A DNA stretch of 64,000 nucleotides from CAVTJL01 sp963735065 (lineage in GTDB: Bacteria; Pseudomonadota; Alphaproteobacteria; Geminicoccales; Geminicoccaceae): contig CAVTJL010000004.1 in NCBI GenBank assembly GCA_963735065.1, positions 434,001-498,000 on the forward strand, written 5' to 3'. Below are positions 7,021-16,163 of this stretch, one piece after another (positions within the stretch are counted from its first letter, which is position 1; each line of letters begins with the position of its first letter). The notes beneath the pieces are model-generated. The model ran no database searches. It was not told where the DNA came from and saw only the letters and a list, made by a program, of their open reading frames with translations. Position numbers and translations under genes: made by a program.

Positions 7021-8604
7021 TTGGCAGAGCGGTCGTCGGAGCTCGCCACAGACGTCGCCGCCGGGACGGACGTGGCGCTCGTCGGTCTGGCGTCGCAACG
7101 ATTGGTTGGCGATGATGCGGCACATGGCGGTCAGGCCGGCGATCGCCTCCGTTGGCTGCTGCTCGATACCGTTCAGAAGGCGTTCGTCGACGCCGGCTCT
7201 GCGCGCTCTCAGTTGGCCGGCGAGCCCGTGGGCGTGTTCCTCAGCGCGGTGGATGACGAGGGCGCCGCCGACGCGGTCTCGTGGTTCTTCGATCTCCGCG
7301 GTCCGAGCGAGACGATCGGGGCTGGACCGACCGGGCTGTTGCTGGCCCTGCACCGCGCGAGGGGTGCCCTGCTCCTCGGTGAATGCACGATGGTGGTAGC
7401 AGGCGGGCAGGTCGACGGCTGCCTCGTCGTCGTCCTCCTCGAGCTCGGCTCACCGTCAGGAAGTCCCTGGCGCGAACCCCGAGCATGGCTCACCGGCAGC
7501 GCGGCCTCTCACCTCGGGCGAGCGGCCCGCCGGGTCGAGCCGGCTGGGGACAGCCGGCTGAAGGAGCTGGAGCGGCTCCTGCGAGCCAGCCGATCAGCGG
7601 CCGAGCGCGCGAGCCTCGTCTCGGGCGCCGGTGGTGTGCGGGTCCGCGTGGAGCTGCTTCTTCCAGAGAGGGCACCTACGCTCCAGCCTCCCGTGGATCC
7701 TCTGCCCGAGGCCGGGCCGGCCGCTCGGCATGATCCGATCGTGGCAATCCAGCCGGACGGCTCGGCGCCGCCGACCTTTTGGATTCACGGGGTCTCAGGC
7801 GATGTCGGCTGGGTGATGCGGCTCGCCCGCTCGCTGGGACACGACATGCCGATCTTCGGCATCGAGGCGTCAGGCTTCGATGGCCGCGGCGCCATCCTCG
7901 ACACCGTCGAGGCGATGGCTGCTCACTATGTCGAGGGCCTGCTGGCGAAGGGCGTCAGAGGCCCTGTCTGGCTGGGGGGCTACTCGGGTGGCGGGATGCT
8001 GGCTCTCGAGACTTCCCGTCAGCTGCAGGCGAAGGGTGTGCGGACCGAGCGGCTCGTGCTTCTCGATGCCAACGCGCCCGGCAACACGAGCCTCGCCAAT
8101 GCGTACATCGAGGGCTTCATCTTCCTGCTGGCCGGAAGCTGGTACGGCCATCTCTGGGGCGCGTCGCAGCCGCTCGACTTCGCCAGGCTCAAGGGGCTGG
8201 ACCGGGAGGGGCAGATCGAGCAGACGCTCGACTATCTCTTCGAGTGCGCCCGACCACCGCTGTCGCGCGCGGCGATCCGGCAGCGTCTCGGCGCCATGGA
8301 CCGCATCTGTCAGGCGACGCGACGTGCGATGGAGAGCTATGCCGCTGCGCCGCTCGTCCCCAGCCCGGAGGTCGTGCTCGTTCGATGCCGCCAGGGGCTG
8401 GGCAATCACGCCAGCCGGTTCCGCATCCCCGAGGCCCTGATCGACGGCGACTATCGTGAGGGCTGGGAGGCCCTCTTCGACCGGCCGCTCGCCGTCCATG
8501 AGATCGACTGCGACCACTGGTCCCTTCTGGGCGAGCCCTGGATCGACCAGGCGGCCTCGGCGATCCGGGCCGGCACTTCCGGTCGTGCCGTGCTGGTGTC
8601 ATGA
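7021..8604 (+). CDS. Thioesterase with vestigial, Cys-less ketosynthase N-terminus
   Basis: 527-aa protein. The C-terminal ~290 residues are a type I/II alpha/beta-hydrolase thioesterase: GGYSGGG with Ser322, LVLLDA with Asp349, DCDHW with His499, and a lid region between them. It probably releases or edits polyketide chains. Residues ~15-130 read as a shortened ketosynthase: VALVGLASQ, LAGEPVGVFLS, VSWFFDLRGPS, then AGPTGLLLALH where KS domains have TACSSSLVALH, and GECTMVVAGG. The catalytic Cys position is Pro103, and the regions carrying the catalytic His residues are absent, so it cannot condense. TTG start 1 bp after the UbiB-type stop. The KS-like half could be a docking scaffold or decay product. 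Confidence 0.85.
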   Translation: MAERSSELATDVAAGTDVALVGLASQRLVGDDAAHGGQAGDRLRWLLLDTVQKAFVDAGSARSQLAGEPVGVFLSAVDDEGAADAVSWFFDLRGPSETIGAGPTGLLLALHRARGALLLGECTMVVAGGQVDGCLVVVLLELGSPSGSPWREPRAWLTGSAASHLGRAARRVEPAGDSRLKELERLLRASRSAAERASLVSGAGGVRVRVELLLPERAPTLQPPVDPLPEAGPAARHDPIVAIQPDGSAPPTFWIHGVSGDVGWVMRLARSLGHDMPIFGIEASGFDGRGAILDTVEAMAAHYVEGLLAKGVRGPVWLGGYSGGGMLALETSRQLQAKGVRTERLVLLDANAPGNTSLANAYIEGFIFLLAGSWYGHLWGASQPLDFARLKGLDREGQIEQTLDYLFECARPPLSRAAIRQRLGAMDRICQATRRAMESYAAAPLVPSPEVVLVRCRQGLGNHASRFRIPEALIDGDYREGWEALFDRPLAVHEIDCDHWSLLGEPWIDQAASAIRAGTSGRAVLVS

Positions 8605-8638
8605 GTTGTGCGCGGAACGTGGGGAGAGACACCGCCGG

Positions 8639-9529
8639 TCAGTTGCCAGATGGGGCCTGTGGCTTGCGCGCCGAGACCACAATGTAGTCTGAGGCGGAGA
8701 AATGATGGTCGCCGACCTGCTTGATGCCGTGACGGACAAGCGGCGGCAGGCGGCTCGCTGCCTCCGGGTCGGCGAGCAGCCGGCGGAGATAGTTGAGGAA
8801 GCCGGGAAAGACATGCTCGCGAATGGATTGGATCGAGATCGCCTCGTAGCCGCAGCTCTCCAGGATCTGCCGGTATCGGGTCACGCCGTAGACGTTCGCT
8901 GTCGGTACCTGATAGGCCCAGCGCTCGAAGGCGCCGCGCAGGCCCCCGGTGAGAACGCGCCCATCCTTCTCGAGCGGAAGGAGGTCGACCACCCCAAGGC
9001 GGCCGCCGGGGCGCAGCACGCGGAAGGCCTCACGAAGGAACGTCTCGCGCGTGTCGAAGTGGAACGCCGCCTCGAGGGAGACGACGGCGTCGACCTCGCC
9101 ATCTCCGAGCGGCAGGGCGGTGGCGCTGCCGTTGCGGTACTCTATGCCGGCGTGCGCGTTGTGCGCGCTGGCATAGTCGAGCTGCACCTGCGTGACGTTG
9201 AGCGCCGTGATTCGAGCCGGCTGCCTCGTTCGCATCCAGTGCAGGTCCTGGTCGCCGAAGCCGCAGCCGGCATCGACCACCGTGTCACCCGGACCCAGCG
9301 CAGCCGCCTCGCCCAGCAGGTCGACCAGCGTCTCGCAGGCGGCGCGATAGTCCGTGGCCTCGTCCCAGTAGCCGAGATTGAGGAAAGTGCAGTCAGGCGC
9401 AAGTCGGCTGCGCGTGCCGAGGAAGGTGTAGCAAAGGTCCGCGCGGTTGCGGCCACGGGCCATGATGAGGCCTCTGAGAAGGCCGACGACGCCGATGCTT
9501 TGCTCGGTGCCGGCAGACGCTGCGCTCAT
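8639..9529 (-). CDS. SAM-dependent methyltransferase (PKS tailoring)
   Basis: 296-aa class I methyltransferase. SAM-binding motif I is VVDAGCGFGD, followed by ALNVTQVQ (motif II acidic loop variant), DAVVSLEAAFHF and LRPGGRLGVVDLL. The substrate is unknown; its place between TE and P450 makes O- or C-methylation of the polyketide the simplest role (inference). ATG 9529 is chosen over an upstream in-frame ATG at 9562 because AAGGAGG lies about 10 bases before it. It is divergent from the P450 gene with a 111-bp shared promoter region, and converges on the TE gene. Confidence 0.85.
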   Translation of the reverse strand: MSAASAGTEQSIGVVGLLRGLIMARGRNRADLCYTFLGTRSRLAPDCTFLNLGYWDEATDYRAACETLVDLLGEAAALGPGDTVVDAGCGFGDQDLHWMRTRQPARITALNVTQVQLDYASAHNAHAGIEYRNGSATALPLGDGEVDAVVSLEAAFHFDTRETFLREAFRVLRPGGRLGVVDLLPLEKDGRVLTGGLRGAFERWAYQVPTANVYGVTRYRQILESCGYEAISIQSIREHVFPGFLNYLRRLLADPEAASRLPPLVRHGIKQVGDHHFSASDYIVVSARKPQAPSGN

Positions 9530-9640
9530 CGAGCTGTAACCTCCTTTGCTACGATCGTCCAAGACGGCGCGGCCGCTCCGGCTTGCGTCGACCGCCGGAA
9601 CCGAATCGCTACGGCATCAACCCGTCGGGGAGCCTGACCC

Positions 9641-10963
9641 ATGGCACGTCTTCCTCCGGGGCCGCCGCTGCGGGCGATGCAGGCGATGCGCTACATGCGC
9701 GATCCTCATACCATGCTGCGGGACTACGCGCAGCGCTACGGTGACGTCTTCACCGTCCGCACGGCACGGCTCTGCGTCATGACCGGCCGGCCGGAGCTGG
9801 TGCGCCAGATCCTGAGCGCCCCGGTCGATCAGTACGGCGTCAACACCGAGCGGGGGCCGGCCCGCGTGCTGGGCGAGAACGGCATGTTTCGCCTGGCCGG
9901 CCGCGAGCTGCGGCGCGACAGGCGGATCGTCGTTCCATGCTTCCAGGGGGAGATCCTGGCGAGGCTGGGCGAGATGATGCGCGAGGCGACGCTGGAGGCA
10001 TTCCGCCGCCTCAGCCCCGGGCAGGTCTTCACCATGCGCGAGCTTGCCCTCGACATCGCGCTCGACGTGATCTTGAGGACCATCTTCGGCGCGGACACGC
10101 CGGAGCGGCGGCAGAAGTTCCGCGAGGCGGTGCAAGGCTTCACCGACGCCTATGGAAATCACTTCTTTCTGATTCTCTTGATCTTGAGGATCGAGATCGA
10201 ATCGCTGCCGCCCTACCGTCGCTTCGCCGCGGCCCGCGGTCGGCTCGAGGCCCTGCTGCAGGAGGCGATCGAGCGGGCACGCGTGGAGGGGCCGGATCGC
10301 GGCGACATTCTGGGCCGACTGGTCGCCGCGCGGCACGATGACGGCACGGGCATGTCTGACCCCGCGCTGCGCGACAATCTGATCACGACGCTGATCGCCG
10401 GTCACGAGACGTCGGTCGTCTCGCTCTGCTGGGCCTTCTTCTGGCTGCATCGCCACGAGGCCGAGCTCGACCGCCTGCTTGGCGAGCTCGAGCCGTTGGG
10501 TCCTGACGCGGCACCCGCCGACTACGCGCGGCTGCCGTTCCTCGATGCCGTGGTCAAGGAGACCCTCCGGCTCTGGCCCGTGGTGACCGACATCAACCGG
10601 GTGCTGGCCAAGCCGATGGTGTTGGGGGGCTACGAGCTGCCGCCACGGACCACCGTCGCTGCGGCATCGGCCGTCGTGCACTACGACCCCGATCTCTATC
10701 CCGAGCCCGAGCGCTTCCGGCCCGAGCGCTTCCTCGAGGGCCGCTTCGCCGCCCACGAGTACTTTCCCTTCGGCGGCGGCGAGCGGATGTGCCCCGGTGG
10801 CCAGTTCTCGACCTTCGAGCTCAAGGTCGTGCTGGCGACGTTGCTGACGCGAGGCCGCTTCCGTCTGCTGGACGAGGGGCCGCCGGTCGTGAGGCGGATG
10901 GGGGCGATGAGCGCACCCAGCACGGGCGTCCGGCTGCGCTACGAGGGGCCCCGCAGCGCCTGA
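9641..10963 (+). CDS. Cytochrome P450 (PKS tailoring)
   Basis: 440-aa full-length bacterial P450. The I-helix oxygen-activation motif is AGHETS, the K-helix ExxR is ETLR, and the heme-binding loop is FGGGERMCPGG with the Cys thiolate ligand. Soluble, with no TM anchor. Probably hydroxylates or epoxidises the polyketide. Redox partners are not encoded nearby. It converges on the AT genes, whose stop lies 10 bp away. Confidence 0.92.
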   Translation: MARLPPGPPLRAMQAMRYMRDPHTMLRDYAQRYGDVFTVRTARLCVMTGRPELVRQILSAPVDQYGVNTERGPARVLGENGMFRLAGRELRRDRRIVVPCFQGEILARLGEMMREATLEAFRRLSPGQVFTMRELALDIALDVILRTIFGADTPERRQKFREAVQGFTDAYGNHFFLILLILRIEIESLPPYRRFAAARGRLEALLQEAIERARVEGPDRGDILGRLVAARHDDGTGMSDPALRDNLITTLIAGHETSVVSLCWAFFWLHRHEAELDRLLGELEPLGPDAAPADYARLPFLDAVVKETLRLWPVVTDINRVLAKPMVLGGYELPPRTTVAAASAVVHYDPDLYPEPERFRPERFLEGRFAAHEYFPFGGGERMCPGGQFSTFELKVVLATLLTRGRFRLLDEGPPVVRRMGAMSAPSTGVRLRYEGPRSA

Positions 10964-10972
10964 CCTTCGGGC

Positions 10973-11848
10973 TCAGTAGCGGCGGGCGATGTTGACCGGC
11001 AGGGGTCGCTTGCGGATCTCCTCCACCATGCGCATCAGGATGGAGCCAGGGCCCAGCTCCTCGAAGCGGGCGTCCTCCTCCTGGAGGAGATACTGGATGG
11101 TCTCGACCCAGCGCACCGAGTGGTCGATCTGCTGGGCGAGATTGTGGGCGATCTCGTCGTCGCGATAGGGCAGGGCGGTGAAGTTCGCAACGACCGGCAC
11201 CAACAGGGGCTGAAAGCGGAAGCCCTTCAGGAACGAGGCGAAGGCCTCCTTGACCGGCTTCATGTAGCGCGAATGGAAGGCGGTGCGGACGTTGAGCGGC
11301 ACGACCCGTGCCCCGGCCGCGGTGAGTAGCGGCTCCAGCCGCTCGAGATCCTCGACCGGGCCGGCCAGCACGCTCTGCGTCGGCGTGTTGAGGTTCGCGA
11401 TGTCGATCGAGGTGAGGCCCGTCTCCTCGATCAGGCCGGAGATCGTCTCCTTCTCGGGGCCGACCACGGCGTGCATGCCGCCGCCATGGATCGCCGCCAT
11501 CAGCTCGCCGCGCTTCTGCACGAGACGAAGGCCCGTCGCGAAGTCGAAAGCTTCCGCGGCGAGGAGCGCATCGTACTCGCCCAGGCTGTGCCCGGCCGCG
11601 AAGTCCGGCGCCCGACCCGTCTCCTCGAGGCGGGCGTGGTAGCTCAGCGCGTTGACGATGTAGAGGGCCGGCTGAGTGTAGGCCGTGTTCCCGAGCTTCC
11701 GGTCGGGATCCTCGAGACAGAGCCGGCGGATCGAGTAGCCGAGGACCGCGTCCGCCTCGGCGACGAGATGGGGGAAGCGCTCGAACAGCCCGGCGCCCAT
11801 GCCCTTGAACTGGGAGCCCTGGCCGGGAAAGAGATGGACGACGGTCAT
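10973..11848 (-). CDS. trans-acting malonyl-CoA:ACP acyltransferase
   Basis: 291-aa stand-alone FabD-like acyltransferase that loads malonyl units onto the ACPs of AT-less PKS modules. It has FPGQGSQ at the N-terminus, the nucleophile in GHSLGEY (Ser88), the carboxylate-binding Arg in QKRGELM (Arg113), and AFHS with catalytic His192. These match malonyl-specific trans-ATs. Its ATG overlaps the stop of the upstream AT-like gene by 4 bp (ATGA), so the two are translationally coupled. Confidence 0.93.
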   Translation of the reverse strand: MTVVHLFPGQGSQFKGMGAGLFERFPHLVAEADAVLGYSIRRLCLEDPDRKLGNTAYTQPALYIVNALSYHARLEETGRAPDFAAGHSLGEYDALLAAEAFDFATGLRLVQKRGELMAAIHGGGMHAVVGPEKETISGLIEETGLTSIDIANLNTPTQSVLAGPVEDLERLEPLLTAAGARVVPLNVRTAFHSRYMKPVKEAFASFLKGFRFQPLLVPVVANFTALPYRDDEIAHNLAQQIDHSVRWVETIQYLLQEEDARFEELGPGSILMRMVEEIRKRPLPVNIARRY

Positions 11849-12837
11849 TGCAACGCGGCCTCAACTCGACTGAAGGTAAGGAGGTTCTGACCGAACTGGT
11901 TCATTGCCGGCAAGGCCTGGATGCCGGGCCCGCAGCACAGGCGGGCGAACCCGGCGAGCGTTCCCGAGGGACCGCAGTCGACGAAGATCCGACCCGGCAC
12001 CTCGCTCAGCCGCTCGATGCAGTCCTTGAAGCGCACCGGCGCGCGCAGCACAGTCCAGACGTGCCGGGCGTCCAGCCGCTCGATGGGTGCTGCGAGCGTG
12101 GCCGACCAGAGGGGCCGTGCTGGAGGGGCTGTGCTGAGCCCGAAGCACAGCCGGGCCAGCGGTTCCTTGACCCCATCGACGAGGGGCGAGTGGAAGCCGT
12201 AGCGAAGCGGCAGCCGGAACCACACGATCCCACGCTGGTCCAGAACGCTCGTGATGGCCGGCACCGTCTCGCGGGCCGCGCTCACGACGATGTGCTCGGG
12301 GCCGTTGACGCAGCCAAGACGACAGTGTCGGCCCAGCGTCTCATCCTCCTCGAGCAGCCGGGGGCTGGCCAGAATGGCGATCATGGCGCCCTCGGGCGCC
12401 ACCTGCTCGACCAGCCGTGCCTGCTCGCGCAGCAGCTCGATCGCCTCGCCAAGCGACAGCACACCGCTCGCTGCCGCGGCGATGAACTCGCCGAGGCTGT
12501 AGCCCAGATAAAGATTCGGCCGGATGCCGCGCGCCTCGAGCGTCCGGGCGGTGGCATAGCCTTGGGCGAGGAGGGCGAGGTTGGTCTCGAGGAGCCTGTC
12601 GAAGCGCTCGCTGTCCGCCATCGGCCGCTCGAGGGCGATCCGGCTGAGCGGCCGGCCCGCGAGCGGCCCGGCGAGACGGTCGCATTCATCCATGGCCGCG
12701 CGGTAGGCGCGGTCCTGGGCGTAGGCCTCGGCGCCCATCTGATAATACTGAGAGCCCTGGCCCGAGAACATGAAAACGACCTCACGCACGGCCAATCTCG
12801 GTCCGATCATGCAGCATACCGTGGGCTCCCTCGGCAT
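11845..12837 (-). CDS. AT-like acyl hydrolase (predicted proofreading enzyme of trans-AT PKS)
   Basis: 330-aa FabD-fold protein with FSGQGSQYYQMG, GYSLGEF (Ser114) and GFHS. Aligned to its neighbour AT, the malonyl-binding Arg (QKRGELM) is Gln139 (REQARLV). Loss of that Arg is a mark of the acyl-hydrolase group (PedC/PksD type), which clears stalled acyl chains from ACPs. The assignment to hydrolase rather than loader is inference. ATG 12837 is used; a GTG at 12789 (VREVVFMFSGQG) would give the more usual family N-terminus. It is the rightmost gene of the cluster; parC begins a different context 116 bp away. Confidence 0.85.
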   Translation of the reverse strand: MPREPTVCCMIGPRLAVREVVFMFSGQGSQYYQMGAEAYAQDRAYRAAMDECDRLAGPLAGRPLSRIALERPMADSERFDRLLETNLALLAQGYATARTLEARGIRPNLYLGYSLGEFIAAAASGVLSLGEAIELLREQARLVEQVAPEGAMIAILASPRLLEEDETLGRHCRLGCVNGPEHIVVSAARETVPAITSVLDQRGIVWFRLPLRYGFHSPLVDGVKEPLARLCFGLSTAPPARPLWSATLAAPIERLDARHVWTVLRAPVRFKDCIERLSEVPGRIFVDCGPSGTLAGFARLCCGPGIQALPAMNQFGQNLLTFSRVEAALQ

Positions 12838-12953
12838 CGTTGCTACCGGATCGCGTCCGAGAGCGGAAGCCTCGGAATCGACGGAGCGCCTGCTGCGACC
12901 GACGAGCTTGTGAAAATGCTCCTGCGGGAAGCAGGTCCCCGCCGCCGCTCTCC

Positions 12954-15191
12954 TCAGCCGAACCGGTTGCTCCTCGGGAAGCCCCGGGGTGCCATCCGGC
13001 CTGCGGTGGCGCGTTTGCCCTTGTAGCCGGCGAGGTCGTCGTGCTTGCGGGTGCGCTCGCCGTCGGTCCAGGTGAGGCCTTCCTCGGCCGGAAATGTCTT
13101 GAGGTCGGCGAGGGCGGCATCCTTATAGCGCTGGAGGATGACCCCACGACCGCGCGACATCTCCGGCAGCTCGGCCGCCTCGAACACCAGGAGCTTGCGG
13201 TTGGTGCCGGCGACCGCGACGAGGTCGCCCCGCACCGGCGTCACGACCTGAAGCGTGTCGCCCTCGCCGAGATTGACGACCTGTTTGCCCGCCCTGGTCT
13301 GGGCCGCGACGTCCTTCTCGCTTGCGATGAAGCCCCGGCCCTGACGCGTGGCGAGAGCAAGGCGCCCCTCCGGGTCGTGGATGCGGACCGAGTGAATGTC
13401 GGCGCCCTTGGCGAGGTCGATCGAAAGGGAGAGCGGCTCGCCCTGGCCGCGGCCGCCGGGCAGGCGGTCGATGGGCAACAGATAACAGCGCCCGTCACTC
13501 GCGAAGACGAGCAGCTTGTCGGTCGACTGGGCCTTGAGGACGAAGCGTTCTGAATCGCCCTCCTTGTATTTGATGTCGGCCTTGTCCTCGAGGTGGCCAC
13601 GGACCGCCCGGATCCAGCCCTTGGCCGAGAGGAGGACGGTGACGGGAAAGCGCTCGACCGGCACCTCCAGGAGCTGCGGCTCGACGGTGGGTGCCGCCTC
13701 GAGCGTGGTGCGCCGATCGCCCAGAGGCCCGCTGCCGAAGGCGGCCTCGCCCGCCAGCATCTCCTCCTTGAGCCTCGCCCGCCGCTTGCGCTCGTCGGCG
13801 AGCAGCGCCTGGAGCTCGCGCTGCTCCTTGCCCAGGGCGCGCTCTTCCTTCTTGAGCTCCATCTCCTCGAGGCGGCGGAGGTTGCGCAGGCGGAGGTTCA
13901 AGATGGCCTCGGCCTGGCGCTCGGTGAGCTCGAAGGCGGCCATCAGCACCGGGCGCGGCTCGTCCTCCTCGCGGATGATCTTGATCACGCGGTCGATGTC
14001 GAGGAAGGCTTTCAGGTAGCCCTGGACGACCTCCAGCCGGTCCGCGATCTTTGTGAGCCTGAAGCGCGAGCGGCGGACCAGGACCTCCATGCGGTGGTCG
14101 AGGAAGGACGACAGCAGCTCGGCCAGGCCCATGACCCGCGGCACACCCGTGCGATCGAGCACGTTCATGTTGAGCGAGAGCCGGACCTCGAGATCGGAGG
14201 TGCGGAACAAGCTCTCCATCAGCAGCTCGGGCGGGACGGTGCGGGCCTTGGGGACGAGGACGAGGCGCACGGTGTCGGAGGACTCGTCGCGCAGATCACC
14301 CAGCAGCGGCAGCTTCTTGAGCGACAAAAGCTCCGCCAGCCGCTCGACGAGGCGGGATTTCTGGACCTGCCAGGGGATCTCGGTGACGACGATCTGATAC
14401 TGCCCGTGAGCCAGGGCCTCACGCTCCCAGCGCGCGCGCAGGCGAAGGGCGCCCCGGCCGGTGCGGTAGGCCTCGGCGATCGTCGCCTGATCCTCGATCA
14501 GAATGCCGCCGGTCGGCAGGTCGGGGCCCTGGACGAAGCGGCAAAGCTCGGCCGCATCGGGTGCCGGCGCATCCGCCGGACGCTCGAGCAGCCAGGCCAG
14601 CGCCCGAAAGAGCTCGCCCGCATTGTGGGGCGGGATGCTGGTCGCCATGCCGACGGCGATGCCGCTGGCGCCGTTGGCGAGCAGGTTGGGGAAGGCGGCA
14701 GGGAGAACGACCGGCTCGGTCTCGCTGCCGTCATAGGTCGGGCGGAAGTCGACCGTGTCCTGGTCGATGCCCTCGAGGAGGGCCATCGCGACCGCCGTCA
14801 GGCGCGCCTCGGTGTAGCGCATGGCCGCCGCGTTATCGCCGTCGATGTTGCCGAAATTGCCCTGGCCGTCGACCAGGGGATAGCGCTGGGCGAAGTCCTG
14901 GGCGAGGCGCACCATGGCGTCGTAGACCGCGACGTCGCCGTGGGGATGGAACTTGCCGATCACGTCGCCGACGACGCGGGCGCATTTCTTGAAGCCGCTC
15001 GCCGGGTCGAGGCGCAGCTCGCGCATGGCGTGGAGCAGGCGGCGCTGGACGGGCTTCAGCCCGTCGCGCACGTCCGGCAGCGAGCGCGAGGTGATGGTCG
15101 AGAGCGCGTAGGCGAGGTAGCGCTCGGAGAGCGCCTCCTTGAGGTTGATGGGGCGGATCTCGCCGCCCGAGGCGGCTGCGGCTTTGCTCAT
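12954..15191 (-). CDS. parC: DNA topoisomerase IV subunit A
   Basis: 745-aa ParC, the DNA-breaking subunit that decatenates daughter chromosomes with ParE. The N-terminal breakage-reunion domain has HPHGDVAVYDAM and the active-site Tyr in AAMRYTEAR. GVPRVMGLAELL and the following coiled coil precede a short C-terminal beta-pinwheel region (RGQGEPLSL, RKLLVFEA). Val stands at the position of E. coli ParC Ser80, a site of quinolone resistance; non-Ser residues there are not unusual in alphaproteobacteria. The start overlaps the recO stop by 4 bp, so recO-parC is one transcription unit. Confidence 0.93.
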   Translation of the reverse strand: MSKAAAASGGEIRPINLKEALSERYLAYALSTITSRSLPDVRDGLKPVQRRLLHAMRELRLDPASGFKKCARVVGDVIGKFHPHGDVAVYDAMVRLAQDFAQRYPLVDGQGNFGNIDGDNAAAMRYTEARLTAVAMALLEGIDQDTVDFRPTYDGSETEPVVLPAAFPNLLANGASGIAVGMATSIPPHNAGELFRALAWLLERPADAPAPDAAELCRFVQGPDLPTGGILIEDQATIAEAYRTGRGALRLRARWEREALAHGQYQIVVTEIPWQVQKSRLVERLAELLSLKKLPLLGDLRDESSDTVRLVLVPKARTVPPELLMESLFRTSDLEVRLSLNMNVLDRTGVPRVMGLAELLSSFLDHRMEVLVRRSRFRLTKIADRLEVVQGYLKAFLDIDRVIKIIREEDEPRPVLMAAFELTERQAEAILNLRLRNLRRLEEMELKKEERALGKEQRELQALLADERKRRARLKEEMLAGEAAFGSGPLGDRRTTLEAAPTVEPQLLEVPVERFPVTVLLSAKGWIRAVRGHLEDKADIKYKEGDSERFVLKAQSTDKLLVFASDGRCYLLPIDRLPGGRGQGEPLSLSIDLAKGADIHSVRIHDPEGRLALATRQGRGFIASEKDVAAQTRAGKQVVNLGEGDTLQVVTPVRGDLVAVAGTNRKLLVFEAAELPEMSRGRGVILQRYKDAALADLKTFPAEEGLTWTDGERTRKHDDLAGYKGKRATAGRMAPRGFPRSNRFG

Positions 15192-15937
15192 GCAGTGCTC
15201 TCGTCGGGGCTCTCGTCTGTCGACTCGAAGAAGGCCTGGAAGCGCTCGCGGGCGAGCGGCATCGGCCGGTCGGCGGGGCCGAGGGTATGGCGTCTCAGGA
15301 AGTGCGCCGCAAGCCTGAGGCCGTCACGGATCTGTCGATCGTCGGCAGCACCCAGGCCGAGAAGAAAGGGCGGCAGGGGGAGAAGCCGGCTCTCATAGGG
15401 TGCGGCGGCATCGCGGCTCACCGCCCGGCCGGTGCGCGGCGAGACGAAGGCCAGATCCTCGGTCGTGCCCGTGACGGCGCAGGTCGAGAGGTCGAGGGCG
15501 AAGCCGAGATCGGCGAGTAACAGAAGCTCGAAGCGGACATAGTCCTCGGGCCAGTCCGGGGCGGCGCTCAGCCGGCCGAGCAGGGCCACGAGGCCGGCGC
15601 AGAGACGAGGATGCGCCTCGCGCTCGGCAAGACAGGCCTCGAGCAGGGCCGAGGCGGAGGCGACGGCGGCGAGCCTGCGCGAATCCTCGAGCAGCACGGC
15701 AGCGTAGAGACGCACGGGCTCGACCACGAAATGGCCCAGATGGTCGGCGAGCCTCGCCTTCCAGACGCACTGCAGCCGGTTCCCGGGCTGCAGCAGCGGC
15801 GACTGCCGGCGCCCGGCCCCGCCTCGCACCAGCCCCAGATGGCGGCCATGCTCGAAGGTCAGAAGCGAGACGATGGCATCCCGCTCGCCATGCTCGCGGG
15901 AGGTCAGGACGACGCCCTCGTCCTGCCACTCGATCAT
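15188..15937 (-). CDS. recO: DNA repair protein RecO
   Basis: 249-aa RecO, which anneals DNA and loads RecA with RecR on SSB-coated gaps. The N-terminal OB-fold starts WQDEGVVLTSREHGERDAI, followed by RHLGLVRGG and the helical domain with LLADLGFALDL. The zinc-binding Cys set of some RecO proteins is reduced to a single Cys here. It is upstream of parC with a 4-bp overlap, and divergent from dnaE2 across a 226-bp region with an SOS box. Confidence 0.88.
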   Translation of the reverse strand: MIEWQDEGVVLTSREHGERDAIVSLLTFEHGRHLGLVRGGAGRRQSPLLQPGNRLQCVWKARLADHLGHFVVEPVRLYAAVLLEDSRRLAAVASASALLEACLAEREAHPRLCAGLVALLGRLSAAPDWPEDYVRFELLLLADLGFALDLSTCAVTGTTEDLAFVSPRTGRAVSRDAAAPYESRLLPLPPFLLGLGAADDRQIRDGLRLAAHFLRRHTLGPADRPMPLARERFQAFFESTDESPDESTA

Positions 15938-16108
15938 GAGAAGACGACGCCCTGTGTCATGACGGGCGACAACGAGATCGGAAGGAGAGGCCGCTCGAGG
16001 TGAAGCTCGTGCATCGCGGAACCATCCCGCTTTGCAGCGGACGCCTCGGGGGGAACGGGAGTGTGGAGTCTAGCCAGGAACGTCATGCCGTGCGAGCCAT
16101 TGACGTGA

Positions 16109-16123
16109 GAACATTAAGCGAAC
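16109..16123 (+). promoter_or_regulatory. LexA (SOS) box of alphaproteobacterial type upstream of dnaE2
   Basis: GAAC at 16109-16112, seven bases (ATTAAGC), GAAC at 16120-16123. This is an exact match to the alphaproteobacterial LexA site GTTC-N7-GTTC read on the other strand. It lies 40 bp before the dnaE2 ATG, where a repressor would block the promoter. recO is divergent and could also be affected. Confidence 0.85.
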
Positions 16124-16163
16124 ATCCTTCCCCCGTCACGCACTCTCCTTCCGCCGCGAGCCC

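Noticed and set aside
14930..14970. Val at the quinolone-resistance position of ParC as an acquired resistance mutation
   Set aside because: Non-Ser residues at this site are not unusual in alphaproteobacterial ParC; without relatives to compare there is no sign of selection.
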